A stretch of DNA of 64,000 nt from Pigmentiphaga litoralis (GCF_013408655.1 NZ_JACCBP010000004.1:1-64000); one strand, 5' to 3'; shown: positions 8,320 through 17,885, counted from the stretch's first letter. Notes: generated from the sequence alone by a model not told the origin. A program made the numbers and translations.

Positions 8320-9327
8320 TTATTGCGTTACCGGAATCTGCTGGACGCCAGCCAGCAGCCAACCGCCTTGCTGGGGCTTGAACAGGTTCCAGATTTCCTC
8401 GAAGCGGAAGGCTTCCGCACCGGGGGCCTCGCGCAGCATGCCGGAGTAGCGCACGCTGGCCAGGTGGCCGTCGGACACGGTTTCGATGCCCAGCAGTTCT
8501 GCGTTGAGCAGCACCACTTCGGTCACGTTCTGGCCTTCGCGCTGTGCCAGTTGCTGGCCCAGTTCGGCGAGCAGGTCGTCGGTGACGAGTTCACGCATTT
8601 CGTTCGTATCGCCGCGATCCCACACCGCCTGCAGCTTCACGAAGTGCGCCTTGGCGTTCTGCAGGAAGTTGGAGGTGTCGAAGTCCGAAGGAATGGTCCA
8701 CTCGCCCAGCGCCGTTTCAACCGGCGGTGCCGCGACGACGGCAGGTGCCACGCCCGCAGCGGATGCCGAAGCAGGCACTGCAGCGTCGGACTGACGCGCC
8801 ATGGGAGCCGTGTCGTCAGTACGCGACTGGAACGGCGAGTTGCGATCGTTGCCACCGGCAGCCGCACCCTGGAAGGCGTGTTGCTGACGCTGGGCGCCTG
8901 CGCCGCGGAAACGGCGGACCAGGAAGATGACCGCGAAGATGACCAGCGCGATCAGCAGCATGCTGCCGATCATTTCGGCCATGGCCGCGCCCATGCCCAG
9001 GTGCGAGAACAGCGCTGCCAGGCCGAGGCCGGCGGCGATGCCCGCGATCGGGCCCAGGAAACGGCCCATGCCGCTGCGTGCGCCTGCCGTGGCGGCCGCG
9101 CCTGCTGCGGCACCCGCTGCCGGCGCTGCCGCCTGCGACGTGGTGTTGTTCTGTTGTGGCGTGCGTGCAGGCGGGGGCGCCTGGCGCGTCACGTTGCTGG
9201 ATTGACGGCCGATGCTGCTGCCGCCGCCAGCCCGCTTGGCTTCGGCGTCGGCCACCACCAGCATCGAGCTGGCGCTAACCATGATCACCAGAGCCGGCAG
9301 GATCTTGGACAGGAAACGTCGAGACAT
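8320..9327 (-). CDS. Tim44-like domain membrane protein
   Basis: A 335-residue protein with an N-terminal signal or anchor (residues 9-28), a low-complexity Ala/Gln/Pro linker (about 45-90), two hydrophobic helices (about 90-140) and a C-terminal Tim44-like domain (about 205-333, from FLQNAKAHFVKLQAVWD to the end). The fold is that of the mitochondrial TIM44 C-terminal domain; in bacteria the role is not settled. GAGGAGAG gives an excellent ribosome site at the chosen ATG. It sits between ubiE and ubiJ, which are often neighbours, with a terminator after it. A transport or membrane-association role is inference only. Confidence 0.85.
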   Translation of the reverse strand: MSRRFLSKILPALVIMVSASSMLVVADAEAKRAGGGSSIGRQSSNVTRQAPPPARTPQQNNTTSQAAAPAAGAAAGAAATAGARSGMGRFLGPIAGIAAGLGLAALFSHLGMGAAMAEMIGSMLLIALVIFAVIFLVRRFRGAGAQRQQHAFQGAAAGGNDRNSPFQSRTDDTAPMARQSDAAVPASASAAGVAPAVVAAPPVETALGEWTIPSDFDTSNFLQNAKAHFVKLQAVWDRGDTNEMRELVTDDLLAELGQQLAQREGQNVTEVVLLNAELLGIETVSDGHLASVRYSGMLREAPGAEAFRFEEIWNLFKPQQGGWLLAGVQQIPVTQ

Positions 9328-9545
9328 TGTGTGTTCTCTCCTCTAATCAATGTCATGTCGGGCAGGAATCGATTTTTGCAAGACCGGGTCTTCCCCGCAG
9401 AAGGCCATGCCGCAGAAATCTTCCTGACAATAAGCTGAAATGTAGCGGACTATCGTAAAAGGTCCAAGTGAAACCGGGACCTTTTATGGCCGATCGGTTG
9501 CAAGGTGCTTCACGATCGGCCCGCCGCCGGTCAGGCGGACTCGGA

Positions 9546-10343
9546 TTACAGCGACACGCCTTCGTGCAGCGCCACCAGCCCCGCGCTCAGGTTGAAATAT
9601 TGGACCCGCGACAGGCCGGCTTGTTCCAGCATGCCGGCCAGGGTTTTCTGGTCGGGATGCATGCGGATCGATTCGGCCAGATAGCGGTAGCTGGCCTCGT
9701 CCTTGGCGACCGTCTTGCCCAGCCAGGGCAGGATATTGAAGGAGTACCAGTCGTAGGCGGGCTGCAAGGGCTTGGCCACGCGCGAAAATTCCAGCACCAG
9801 CAATTTGCCGCCCGGGCGCAGCACGCGCTTCATTTCCGCCAGCGCCCGGTCCTTGTGCGTCATGTTGCGCAGGCCGAACGCGACCGTGACGCGGTCGAAG
9901 TAGCCCGACGGGAACGGCAGCTTTTCGGCGTCGCAGACGGCGGTGGGCAGGAGCACGCCCTTGTCGAGCAGCCGGTCGCGGCCGACCCGCAGCATGGAAT
10001 CGTTGATGTCGGTGAGCCAGACTTCGCCGGTGGGGCCGACGCGCTTGGCGAACGACAGGGCCAGGTCGCCCGTGCCGCCGGCAATGTCCAGCACCTTCAT
10101 GCCGGGGCGCACATTGGCGCGGCCGATGGTGAAGGCCTTCCAGACGCGGTGCAAGCCGCCCGACATCAGGTCGTTCATGACGTCGTAGCGGGCCGCCACC
10201 GAATGGAACACCTCGGCCACCTTGCGCACCTTGTCGTCTTCAGCCACTTTCTGAAAGCCGAAATGGGTCGTGCCCGACGCATCAACGGACGCATCAACGG
10301 ACTTGTCGGCTGACGGATCGGCGGGATAACGGGGATCACTCAT
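9546..10343 (-). CDS. ubiE: Demethylmenaquinol/2-methoxy-6-polyprenyl-benzoquinol C-methyltransferase UbiE
   Basis: A 265-residue SAM-dependent class I methyltransferase that adds the C-methyl group in ubiquinone (and menaquinone, where made). Family signatures are clear: [17 protein letters not shown], the SAM glycine motif [13 protein letters not shown], and the C-terminal [13 protein letters not shown] and [13 protein letters not shown] segments. The start at 10343 (MSDPRY) has GAGGAA 7 bases upstream and overlaps the preceding gene's stop as ATGA. An acidic N-terminal leader with two VDAS repeats (about residues 10-24) is not conserved in the family. It is cotranscribed with the DUF971 gene. 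Confidence 0.95.
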   Translation of the reverse strand: MSDPRYPADPSADKSVDASVDASGTTHFGFQKVAEDDKVRKVAEVFHSVAARYDVMNDLMSGGLHRVWKAFTIGRANVRPGMKVLDIAGGTGDLALSFAKRVGPTGEVWLTDINDSMLRVGRDRLLDKGVLLPTAVCDAEKLPFPSGYFDRVTVAFGLRNMTHKDRALAEMKRVLRPGGKLLVLEFSRVAKPLQPAYDWYSFNILPWLGKTVAKDEASYRYLAESIRMHPDQKTLAGMLEQAGLSRVQYFNLSAGLVALHEGVSL

Positions 10344-10849
10344 TGGCGGGTTCCTCGGCGGACTTCGGTAATGGCGGGTTCGGACGGCGCGGCCGGGCTG
10401 TTTCCGTGGTCGTGGCCACATGCGTGGCCGTGCGCGTGGTCATGCCCGGCGGGCGCCGCGGCGCCGCCGGCATCGGCCGGATCGCGCGACGCACCGGCCG
10501 CTTCCAGCTGCGCCAGATAGGCCTGCCAGAGCGTGTCGTGGTTGTCGCCCAGGTCGTACAGGATGTCCCACGAGTAGATGCCCGTGGAATGGCCGTCGGA
10601 AAAGGTGGGCTGCACGCCGTAGTTGCCAACCGGCACGAGTTGGACGATCGTGACGTCTTTCTTGCCGACCTGCAGCACTTCCTGGCCAACACCGTGGCCA
10701 CGCACTTCGGCGGACGGGCTGTGCACCCGCATGTGTTCGAACGGCAGGCGGAACACCTTGCCGTCGTCGAATTCGACTTCAAGTACGCGGGACGCGCCAT
10801 GAAGTACGAATCGGGTGGGAATGGGGGTATCTTTATTGAGGCCGGCCAT
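10340..10849 (-). CDS. DUF971 (gamma-butyrobetaine hydroxylase-like N-terminal domain) protein
   Basis: About 169 residues (start at 10849, or 10855 two codons earlier). The first 125 residues form a DUF971 domain: [26 protein letters not shown], later the [21 protein letters not shown] block. DUF971 is found alone, fused to Mrp/ApbC Fe-S carriers, and at the N-terminus of gamma-butyrobetaine hydroxylase, where it binds zinc. The C-terminal tail is histidine rich ([15 protein letters not shown]), suggesting metal binding. It overlaps ubiE by four bases, so the two are translationally coupled. The molecular role is unknown. Confidence 0.85.
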   Translation of the reverse strand: MAGLNKDTPIPTRFVLHGASRVLEVEFDDGKVFRLPFEHMRVHSPSAEVRGHGVGQEVLQVGKKDVTIVQLVPVGNYGVQPTFSDGHSTGIYSWDILYDLGDNHDTLWQAYLAQLEAAGASRDPADAGGAAAPAGHDHAHGHACGHDHGNSPAAPSEPAITEVRRGTRQ

Positions 10850-11084
10850 GGACATTCTCGGTGACAGACCGTCATGGTAGCCCAAGCCGCAGCGCGTCAA
10901 GCCGGCCAGGCCGGGGCGCCAGCCGCGCTGTAACGCATCGACTTGAAAATGAAGGCTTGCGATGCACGCGGATGCCCCAACACGAAAGAGTTGCGCAGCG
11001 ATTCGCGACCTGTGATTTGCGTGCGCTGGCGGGCCGGACTGCCTATCGGCCCGATACATAATTTCAATCATACGGCTAGATAAT

Positions 11085-11095
11085 ATAGCTATAAT
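11085..11095 (+). promoter_or_regulatory. ahpC promoter -10 with ATAGCTAT palindrome
   Basis: TATAAT at 11090-11095 overlaps ATAGCTAT (11085-11092), about 50 bases before the ahpC start, in an AT-rich patch within GC-rich DNA. No good -35 is seen. ATAG/CTAT elements and a poor -35 fit an OxyR-activated promoter, but the full four-element OxyR pattern is not clear. The rest of 10850-11142, shared with the divergent DUF971 gene, shows nothing else. Confidence 0.45.
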
Positions 11096-11142
11096 TTATC
11101 AAAGTCGCAGATGTGCTGCGGCGCCCACTGGAGAAACCAAGC

Positions 11143-11706
11143 ATGATCCACATCAACAGTCAGATCCCCGCATTCAAGGCCCAGGCTTTCCACAACGGCA
11201 AATTCGTTGAAGTCACCGACCAGACCCTGAAGGGCAAATGGTCTGTGTTCATCTTCATGCCGGCCGCCTTCACGTTCAACTGCCCGACCGAAGTCGAAGA
11301 CGCTGCCGACAACTACGAAGCCTTCCAGAAGCTGGGTGCCGAGGTCTATATCGTGACCACCGACACGCACTTCTCGCACAAGGTGTGGCACGAAACCTCG
11401 CCCGCCGTCGGCAAGGCCAAGTTCCCGCTGGTTGGCGACCCCACCCACTTCCTGACCAACGCTTTCGGCGTGCACATCCCCGAAGAAGGTCTGGCCCTGC
11501 GTGGCACGTTCGTCATCAATCCTGAAGGCGTCGTGAAGACCATCGAAATCCATGACAACGCCATTGCCCGTGACGTTCAGGAAACCCTGCGCAAGCTGAA
11601 GGCTGCCCAGTACGTTGCGAACAACCCTGGCGAAGTGTGCCCGGCCAAGTGGAAGGAAGGCGAGAAGACCATTGCCCCTTCGCTCGACCTGGTTGGCAAG
11701 ATCTAA
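11143..11706 (+). CDS. ahpC: Alkyl hydroperoxide reductase peroxiredoxin subunit AhpC
   Basis: A 187-residue typical 2-Cys peroxiredoxin, the usual AhpC length, reducing H2O2 and organic hydroperoxides in the cytoplasm. The peroxidatic cysteine lies in AFTFNCPTEVED (near residue 47) and the resolving cysteine in GEVCPAKWKEG (near 166). GGAGA precedes ATG by 7 bases; a frame extended to 11113 lacks support. It is followed after 78 bases, including a hairpin with T-tract, by its dedicated reductase ahpF. Confidence 0.97.
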   Translation: MIHINSQIPAFKAQAFHNGKFVEVTDQTLKGKWSVFIFMPAAFTFNCPTEVEDAADNYEAFQKLGAEVYIVTTDTHFSHKVWHETSPAVGKAKFPLVGDPTHFLTNAFGVHIPEEGLALRGTFVINPEGVVKTIEIHDNAIARDVQETLRKLKAAQYVANNPGEVCPAKWKEGEKTIAPSLDLVGKI

Positions 11707-11741
11707 GTACTACCCGTCACGCAATCCTTAGTTGCTGGCGC

Positions 11742-11771
11742 GAGGAGCTCCACGCGCAGCTCCTCCTTTTT
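11742..11771 (+). terminator. ahpC-ahpF intergenic terminator/attenuator
   Basis: GAGGAGCT pairs with AGCTCCTC around an 8-base loop and is followed by CTTTTTA. Partial termination here would give more AhpC than AhpF, matching the known excess of AhpC in the complex. Read-through is required unless ahpF has its own promoter. Confidence 0.7.
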
Positions 11772-11784
11772 ATCTGGGAACACC

Positions 11785-13356
11785 ATGCTCGACTCAACCA
11801 TCAAGGCTCAGCTCAAGGCGTATCTTGAACGCCTCCCCGGTCCTATCGAACTCGTTGCAGCGCTGGACGACAGCGCTTCGAGTACCGAGATGCGTGGCCT
11901 GCTCGAAGACATCCTCGACTGCTCACCACAAGTGTCGCTGCGCGAAGATGTCTCGGGTGCCCGCGTGCCGTCCTTCGCCATCACGCGTCCAGGACAAGCG
12001 CCCCGTGTGCGCTTTGCCGGGCTGCCGCTCGGCCACGAGTTCACGTCGCTCGTGCTGGCGCTGCTGCAGGTCGGGGGCTATCCGCCCAAGGTGGAAGAGT
12101 CGGTGCTGGCCAACGTCCGTGATCTGGCAGGTCCGTTGAACTTCGAGGTCTATATGTCCTTGTCGTGCCACAACTGCCCGGACGTGGTGCAGGCGCTGAA
12201 CGTGATGGCTGCGGTCAACCCCGATGTGAACGTGACGACCATTGATGGCGCCCTGTTCCAGTCGGAAGTGGCCGAACGCGAAATCATGGCGGTTCCCTCC
12301 GTCTATCTGAATGGTCAGGTGTTTGCCTCGGGCCGCATGACGGTCGAGGAAATCGTGGCCAAGCTCGATACCAATCGGGAAGCCAAGGACGCCGCGCGTC
12401 TGGCGGCACAAAAGCCGTTCGACGTGCTGGTGGTGGGCGGTGGCCCGGCCGGCGCCGGCGCAGCGGTGTATGCCGCCCGCAAGGGGATCCGTACGGGCAT
12501 CGTGGCTGATCGTTTCGGCGGCCAGACCAACGATACCCTGGGCATCGAGAACTACATTTCGGTCAAGGAAACGACCGGTCCGAAGTTTGCGGCCGACATG
12601 CTCGAACACGTCAAGCAGTATGGCGTCGACGTCATGAACCTGCAGCGCGTGGCAAAGATCATCCCGGCCAGCGAGCCGGGCGAGATGATCGGCGTGCAGC
12701 TGGAAAACGGCGCGCTGCTGCAGTCGCGGTCGGTAGTGCTTGCTACGGGTGCGCGCTGGCGCAATCTGAACGTGCCCGGCGAAGAGGAATACAAGAACAA
12801 GGGCGTGGCGTACTGCCCGCACTGTGATGGTCCTCTGTTCAAGGGCAAGCGCGTGGCCGTGGTCGGCGGGGGCAACTCCGGCGTCGAAGCGGCAATCGAC
12901 CTGGCCGGCATCGTGGCCCACGTCACGCTGATCGAGTTCGGTGAACAGCTCCGCGCCGACGCGGTGCTGGTGTCCAAGGCCAAGAGCCTGCCGAACGTGA
13001 CGATCCTGACGCGTGCCAAGACGACCGAAGTCGAGGGCAAGGACGGCGTGGTCAACGCCCTGCACTATGAAGACATGGCGACGGGCACGACGCACCGCAT
13101 CGAGCTCGAAGGCGTGTTTGTGCAGATCGGCCTGGTGCCGAACACGGATTTCCTGAAGGATTCCGTGACGCTGAATCGCTTTGGCGAGATCGAAGTCGAC
13201 GCCAAGGGCCACACCAACCTGCCAGGCGTTTTCGCGGCAGGCGATGCAACCACGACGCCGTACAAGCAGATCGTCGTGGCGGCGGGAGAAGGATCGAAAG
13301 CGGCACTGAGCGCGTTCGATTACCTGATCCGGTCGAGCGTGGCCGAAGCGGCGTAA
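11785..13356 (+). CDS. ahpF: Alkyl hydroperoxide reductase flavoprotein subunit AhpF
   Basis: A 523-residue FAD/NAD(P)H-dependent disulfide reductase that recharges AhpC. Domains in order: an N-terminal double thioredoxin-like domain with SCHNCPDVV (near residue 130), an FAD-binding region starting [19 protein letters not shown] (near 213), the thioredoxin-reductase-type CPHCDG redox pair (near 345), the NAD-binding [18 protein letters not shown] (near 355) and the C-terminal [15 protein letters not shown] flavin motif. Full length for the family. GGGAACACC precedes the ATG. Terminators on both sides mark it as the second and last gene of the ahpCF unit. Confidence 0.97.
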   Translation: MLDSTIKAQLKAYLERLPGPIELVAALDDSASSTEMRGLLEDILDCSPQVSLREDVSGARVPSFAITRPGQAPRVRFAGLPLGHEFTSLVLALLQVGGYPPKVEESVLANVRDLAGPLNFEVYMSLSCHNCPDVVQALNVMAAVNPDVNVTTIDGALFQSEVAEREIMAVPSVYLNGQVFASGRMTVEEIVAKLDTNREAKDAARLAAQKPFDVLVVGGGPAGAGAAVYAARKGIRTGIVADRFGGQTNDTLGIENYISVKETTGPKFAADMLEHVKQYGVDVMNLQRVAKIIPASEPGEMIGVQLENGALLQSRSVVLATGARWRNLNVPGEEEYKNKGVAYCPHCDGPLFKGKRVAVVGGGNSGVEAAIDLAGIVAHVTLIEFGEQLRADAVLVSKAKSLPNVTILTRAKTTEVEGKDGVVNALHYEDMATGTTHRIELEGVFVQIGLVPNTDFLKDSVTLNRFGEIEVDAKGHTNLPGVFAAGDATTTPYKQIVVAAGEGSKAALSAFDYLIRSSVAEAA

Positions 13357-13385
13357 TGCAGGACTGACCTGACCGGTCGACAAGG

Positions 13386-13411
13386 AAGCCTCCGTTCGCG
13401 GAGGCTTTTTT
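13386..13411 (+). terminator. Rho-independent terminator after ahpF
   Basis: AAGCCTCCG pairs with CGGAGGCTT around a TTCG tetraloop, followed by a T-run to 13411. It is a strong canonical terminator 30 bases after the ahpF stop. Confidence 0.9.
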
Positions 13412-13510
13412 GTATGCGTGCCCTGACTGACCTGCCAACATGACGGTCACATACCTGCAACATTGCCGCCATACTATCGACATGGTCCAGCAACCTGAAT
13501 CACACAACCC

Positions 13511-14224
13511 ATGTCCAGCACCATCCTAGTCGTCGAAGACGAACCCGCCATCCAGGAACTGATCGCCGTGAACCTGTCGTTCGCCGGGCACAAGGTGCTG
13601 CGCGCGACGGACGCCGAGCAGGCCCAGACCCTGATCCGCGCCGAATTGCCCGACCTGATCCTGCTCGACTGGATGCTGCCCGGCGCTTCGGGCATCACCC
13701 TGGCCCGCAAGCTGCGCGCCGAAGAGCGCACCAAGGCCGTCCCGGTCATCATGCTGACCGCCAAGGGCGCCGAGCAGGACAAGGTCGACGGCCTGGAAGC
13801 CGGCGCCGACGATTACATTACCAAGCCGTTTTCGCCCAAGGAATTGATGGCGCGGATCAAGGCGGTGCTGCGCCGCCGCGCGCCGCAGCTGACCGACGAC
13901 ATGATCACGGTGGCCGGGCTCAAACTCGACCCCGTCACCCATCGGCTGGCCGGCAACGACACGCCCCTGGCAATCGGCCCGACCGAATTCCGCCTGCTGC
14001 ACTTTTTCATGACCCACCCGGAACGCGTGTTTTCGCGCTCGCAACTGCTCGACCAGGTGTGGGGCGACCACGTTTTTGTGGAAGAACGTACGGTGGACGT
14101 GCACATTCGCCGCCTGCGCAAGGCGCTGGAACCCAGCCGCCATGACGGTCACGTGGAGACGGTGCGGGGCAGCGGCTACCGCTTTACCGCGCAACCGGTT
14201 CCCGGCGTCCAGCTGAACGACTGA
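13511..14224 (+). CDS. phoB: Phosphate regulon response regulator PhoB
   Basis: A 237-residue OmpR/PhoB-family regulator. The receiver domain (1-122) has the acidic pair VEDE, the phosphoacceptor Asp in LILLDWMLPG, and the conserved Lys in ITKPFSPKEL. The winged-helix DNA-binding domain (about 135-230) ends with VDVHIRRLRKALE and ETVRGSGYRF. Pairing with the downstream kinase, 43 bases away, and overall similarity identify PhoB rather than another OmpR member. pstSCAB and phoU are not in the window. The sequence before it (13412-13510) has no clear Pho box. Confidence 0.92.
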   Translation: MSSTILVVEDEPAIQELIAVNLSFAGHKVLRATDAEQAQTLIRAELPDLILLDWMLPGASGITLARKLRAEERTKAVPVIMLTAKGAEQDKVDGLEAGADDYITKPFSPKELMARIKAVLRRRAPQLTDDMITVAGLKLDPVTHRLAGNDTPLAIGPTEFRLLHFFMTHPERVFSRSQLLDQVWGDHVFVEERTVDVHIRRLRKALEPSRHDGHVETVRGSGYRFTAQPVPGVQLND

Positions 14225-14267
14225 GCGGAAAGGGTCCACGCCCTGCCGGGTGCTGCGACAATCCCTT

Positions 14268-15572
14268 ATGGTCTGGATCCGAAATCTTCTTCTTGTCCTT
14301 GCGTGGGGCGGTATCGCCGCGCTGGGTCACCCCGTTGCGGGGCATCACGGCAGTTGGGCGCTGTTCAGCTTCGGGCTGGGTACCCTTCTGTGCTGGCACA
14401 TCTGGCAGCTGTCGCGGGTCACGCGGTGGACGCGTGACCTGAAACGGCCGCCGCCGCCGTCGGCCGGGTCGTGGGACGACGCGTTGGCGCGTATTTACCG
14501 GCATCTGCGCAGCCAGGAACGGCAGCTGGCGCTTTTGGAAGGCAATGTGCAGGGTTTCCTGTCGGCCGCCCAGGCGCTGCCCGACGGGCTGGTTACCCTG
14601 GATGAAGACTTCCATATCGATTGGTGCAACCGCATTGCCCGGCACCACCTGGGCCTGCGGCTGCCCGAAGACCGCGGCCACAGCCTCCTGAACCTGGTGC
14701 GGTCGCCGGAATTCGTGCGGTACGCCCGGCAACTGGAGTGGCCGTCGCCGGTGCTGGTCCGCAGCCCCGGATCGGGTGACCGGGTGCTGATGGTGCAGCT
14801 GATCAGCTACAACAAGCGCCAGCGCATGCTGCTGACCCGCGACGTGACGCAGATCGAAAAGCTGGAAACCACGCGCCGCGACTTCGTGGCCAACGTGTCG
14901 CACGAACTGCGCACCCCGCTGACCGTGCTGGCGGGCTTTCTGGAAACCCTGATCGAGATGCCGGCCGACGCCCTGCCCCAGGCGCAGCGCGACCAGTATC
15001 TGCGGACCATGCACGAACAGGCGCAGCGCATGCAGGCGATCGTGGCGGACCTGCTGACCCTGTCGACCCTGGAATCGTCGCCCACCACCGACCCGCAACC
15101 GGTTGGCATGCCGGGGCTGATACGCACCGCGCTGTCGCAGGCGGAGGCCTTGTCCAACGGCCGCCATACCCTGAGCAGCGAGATCGACCCGCATCTGGAT
15201 GTGCTGGGATCGGGCAGCGAACTGTCGTCGGCGATTTCCAACCTGCTCATCAATGCGGTGCGCTATACCCCTGACGGCGGCAAGGTGACTGTGCGCTGGC
15301 ACACGGAAGCCGATGGAAGTGCACGCTATTCGGTCACGGATACCGGGATCGGCATCGCGGCGCACCACCTGCCGCGGTTGACCGAACGGTTCTATCGCGT
15401 GGACCGCGGCCGATCGCGCGAATCAGGCGGCACCGGCCTGGGACTGGCGATTGCCAAACACATTGCCATGCGCCACGGCGCCGAGCTGGAGATCACCAGC
15501 GAGGTCGGGCGCGGCAGTTGCTTCTCTCTGCACTTTCCGCGGACACGCCTGACCGACGGCGACCGCCCGTAA
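14268..15572 (+). CDS. phoR: Phosphate regulon sensor histidine kinase PhoR
   Basis: A 434-residue membrane kinase that phosphorylates PhoB when phosphate is scarce. A short N-terminal hydrophobic hairpin (about 4-45) anchors it without a periplasmic sensor domain, as in PhoR. A PAS region (about 95-195) follows, then the dimerisation/phosphoacceptor FVANVSHELRTPLTVL, and the ATPase boxes NLLINAVRYTP, DTGIGIA and SGGTGLGLAIAKH. The ATG at 14268 and GTG at 14250 are both possible and neither has a convincing ribosome site. Confidence 0.92.
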   Translation: MVWIRNLLLVLAWGGIAALGHPVAGHHGSWALFSFGLGTLLCWHIWQLSRVTRWTRDLKRPPPPSAGSWDDALARIYRHLRSQERQLALLEGNVQGFLSAAQALPDGLVTLDEDFHIDWCNRIARHHLGLRLPEDRGHSLLNLVRSPEFVRYARQLEWPSPVLVRSPGSGDRVLMVQLISYNKRQRMLLTRDVTQIEKLETTRRDFVANVSHELRTPLTVLAGFLETLIEMPADALPQAQRDQYLRTMHEQAQRMQAIVADLLTLSTLESSPTTDPQPVGMPGLIRTALSQAEALSNGRHTLSSEIDPHLDVLGSGSELSSAISNLLINAVRYTPDGGKVTVRWHTEADGSARYSVTDTGIGIAAHHLPRLTERFYRVDRGRSRESGGTGLGLAIAKHIAMRHGAELEITSEVGRGSCFSLHFPRTRLTDGDRP

Positions 15573-15737
15573 GCGGGTCACACCTTTCACGCCTCTGGCG
15601 GGCCGGCGGGAATTCCCCGCCTGGCCGAGGTGGCTTTCTTAACAAAGCCCGCCGAATGTGTGACAGTCGAAGGTTGGACGGCCACCCGCTTCGAATCGAG
15701 GCGCCTGCCCGCCCCTATCAGCCCGGAGTTGCCCTGT

Positions 15738-16934
15738 ATGGCGAAAATCGTACTTTTGGAAAATATCCACCCCAGCGCACGCGAGGTTTTTACCGCCGCC
15801 GGGTTTACCGACATCGTGACCTACAACAGCGCCTTGCCGCCCGACGCGCTGCAGGAAGCCATCCGTGACGCCGACGTGGTCGGCATCCGGTCGCGCACGC
15901 AAATGGACAAGGCCGCGTTCGAAGCCGCGCGCAAGGTGCGTGTGGTCGGCTGCTTCTGCATCGGCACCAATCAGGTCGACCTGACGACCGCCATGGAATC
16001 GGGCATTCCGGTGTTCAACGCGCCGTTTTCGAATACCCGATCGGTGGCCGAACTGGTGCTGGCCGAAGCGATCCTGCTGCTGCGCCGCATTCCCGAAAAG
16101 AACCTGCGCGTGCACCAGGGCCATTGGGACAAGACCGCCAACGGGTCGTTCGAAGCGCGCGGCAAGACGCTGGGCATCATCGGCTACGGCAATATCGGCT
16201 CGCAGATCGGCACGCTGGGCGAACAGCTGGGCATGCGCGTGATTTTCCATGACGTGGAAGCCAAGCTTCCGCTGGGCAATGCCCGCGCTTACGACCTGCC
16301 GACGCTGCTGGCCGAATCGGACGTGGTGACCCTGCACGTGCCGGGTGGCCGGTCGACCGAAAACATCATGGATGAAGGCACGCTGTCGATGATGAAGCGG
16401 GGTGCGATCCTGATCAACGCGTCGCGCGGCACCGTGGTGGACATCGACGCGCTGCGCGCGGCGCTGGATACCGGCCACATTTCGGGCGCGGCGCTGGATG
16501 TGTTCCCGGTCGAGCCCAAGGGTGTGGACGAACCGCTGGTCAGCCCGCTGATCGGCCTGCCCAATGTGATCCTGACGCCGCACATTGGCGGCAGCACGAT
16601 GGAATCGCAAGAAAACATCGGCCGCGAAGTGGCGGAAAAACTGGTGCGTTTCGTGTTGAGCGGCACGACCAAGGGCGCCGTCAATTTCCCGGAACTGCCT
16701 TATCAGGAGCCGGCCGGTACGGCGCGTATCCTGCACGTGCACCGGAACGTTCCGGGCGCGCTGGCGCAGTTGAACAGCCTGTTCGCCGACGCAAAGCTGA
16801 ATATTGTCAGCCAGCAATTGCAGACCAAGGGACCGGTCGGTTTCGTGCTGACGGACATTGGCGATGCCCCCAGCCCGGACATGATCGAGAAGCTGAAAAG
16901 CCATCCGATCACCGTGCGCTGCGACGTGCTGTAA
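15738..16934 (+). CDS. serA: D-3-phosphoglycerate dehydrogenase SerA
   Basis: A 398-residue NAD-dependent dehydrogenase opening serine synthesis from 3-phosphoglycerate. The Rossmann motif GIIGYGNIGSQIG sits near residue 150, the catalytic Arg in NASRGTVVDID, Glu in DVFPVEP and His in LTPHIGGST. A C-terminal ACT domain (about 325-398, from ARILHVHRNVPG) should give serine feedback, as in the 410-residue E. coli-type enzyme. The start is MAKIVLL with GGAG 10 bases upstream; the longer frame to 15630 adds unconserved residues. The 165-base gap after phoR holds a GC-rich inverted repeat (about 15601-15626) without T-run. Confidence 0.93.
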   Translation: MAKIVLLENIHPSAREVFTAAGFTDIVTYNSALPPDALQEAIRDADVVGIRSRTQMDKAAFEAARKVRVVGCFCIGTNQVDLTTAMESGIPVFNAPFSNTRSVAELVLAEAILLLRRIPEKNLRVHQGHWDKTANGSFEARGKTLGIIGYGNIGSQIGTLGEQLGMRVIFHDVEAKLPLGNARAYDLPTLLAESDVVTLHVPGGRSTENIMDEGTLSMMKRGAILINASRGTVVDIDALRAALDTGHISGAALDVFPVEPKGVDEPLVSPLIGLPNVILTPHIGGSTMESQENIGREVAEKLVRFVLSGTTKGAVNFPELPYQEPAGTARILHVHRNVPGALAQLNSLFADAKLNIVSQQLQTKGPVGFVLTDIGDAPSPDMIEKLKSHPITVRCDVL

Positions 16935-16964
16935 GGGGCGCGGTCTGCAGAGTGGCTGTGCGGC

Positions 16965-17885
16965 TCAGGCCGCCGGCTGCCGGGCTGACCGCACGTCGCG
17001 CACCGGCGGCTGGCCAAAGGTACGGCTGTATTCACGGGTAAATTGCGACACGCTTTCGTAGCCGACCTTGAAGGCCGCGCTGCTGGCGCTGGCGCCGTCA
17101 GCCAGCATCAGGCGCCGCGCTTCGATCAGGCGCAGATGCTTCTGGAATTGCAGGGGCGACAGCGACGTGACGGCGCGAAAGTGCTGGTGGAAGGACGACG
17201 GGCTCATCCCCGCCACGGACGCCAGCCGTTCGATGGCAATCGGCTGTGCGTAGTCGGCGCGCAGCACGGCCACGGCCCGGGCGATCCGCTGCACATGGCC
17301 TTCGGGCCAGCCCAGGCGGCGAATGGCGGGACCATGCCGGCCAGCCAGCAACCAATAGTGCATTTCCCGGACGAGCTGCGCCTGCAGCACGGCGATGGCG
17401 GCTGGGCGGTCGAGCAGGCGCATCATGCGCAGCGCGACGTCGGCCACTTCGGGTTCGGTGGGTTCGACGTGCAATGAAGGTTGCCCGAAGGCAGGCCGGC
17501 CGGGCATGCCTGCGGTTGCGCCGGGTTCTGGCATCTGTGCCGTCAGATCCGCGATGACCGCCGGATCAAGCACCAGCGCCAATGACAAATATGGCGCGGG
17601 GATGCTGGCCTGCGTGATCTGGCTGACCGTGGGCACATCCACCGCGATCAGCAGCGAATCGCCGGCGGTGAATGACACGGTGTGCGTGCCGGCGGTGACC
17701 TGCTTGCTTCCCTGCAGCACCAGGCAAACCAGAGGGCGCGAGATGTCGTACATCAGCCCGCTTGGCGTGGGGGCGCGAATCAGCACCAGGCCGTCGATCG
17801 GCGTCTGGGCCAACCCGTCGGCATCGGTATGCGACTGGGTATAGCGGGTAATGTTATCGAGCAAGGTATCGCGCAGGGTGTCCAT
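16965..17885 (-). CDS. AraC-family transcriptional regulator
   Basis: A 306-residue regulator with an AraC_N-type cupin domain (about 1-165: PTPSGLMYDISRPLVCLVLQGSKQVTAG) and a C-terminal double HTH (about 205-300), including IERLASVAGMSPSSFHQHFRAVTSLSPLQFQKHLR and the second-helix VGYESVSQFTREYSRTFG. Members of this subfamily usually activate a neighbouring oxidoreductase gene. It diverges from the SDR gene at 18029, with 143 bases between, fitting that pattern. The start at 17885 (MDTLRD) is favoured over 17963, whose extra 26 residues are Pro/Arg rich and unconserved. Confidence 0.88.
   Translation of the reverse strand: MDTLRDTLLDNITRYTQSHTDADGLAQTPIDGLVLIRAPTPSGLMYDISRPLVCLVLQGSKQVTAGTHTVSFTAGDSLLIAVDVPTVSQITQASIPAPYLSLALVLDPAVIADLTAQMPEPGATAGMPGRPAFGQPSLHVEPTEPEVADVALRMMRLLDRPAAIAVLQAQLVREMHYWLLAGRHGPAIRRLGWPEGHVQRIARAVAVLRADYAQPIAIERLASVAGMSPSSFHQHFRAVTSLSPLQFQKHLRLIEARRLMLADGASASSAAFKVGYESVSQFTREYSRTFGQPPVRDVRSARQPAA

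Noticed and set aside
6095..8449. A 784-codon plus-strand frame across ubiB and ubiJ
   Set aside because: It is antisense to two well-supported genes, crosses a terminator and has the same His/Gln-rich composition as other shadow frames.
13424..13475. A Pho box upstream of phoB
   Set aside because: TGACGGTCACATACC resembles one half-site, but the second 7-mer at the required spacing is not convincing.
15601..15626. A terminator between phoR and serA
   Set aside because: The GC-rich inverted repeat is imperfect and has no T-run, so it was only mentioned under serA.
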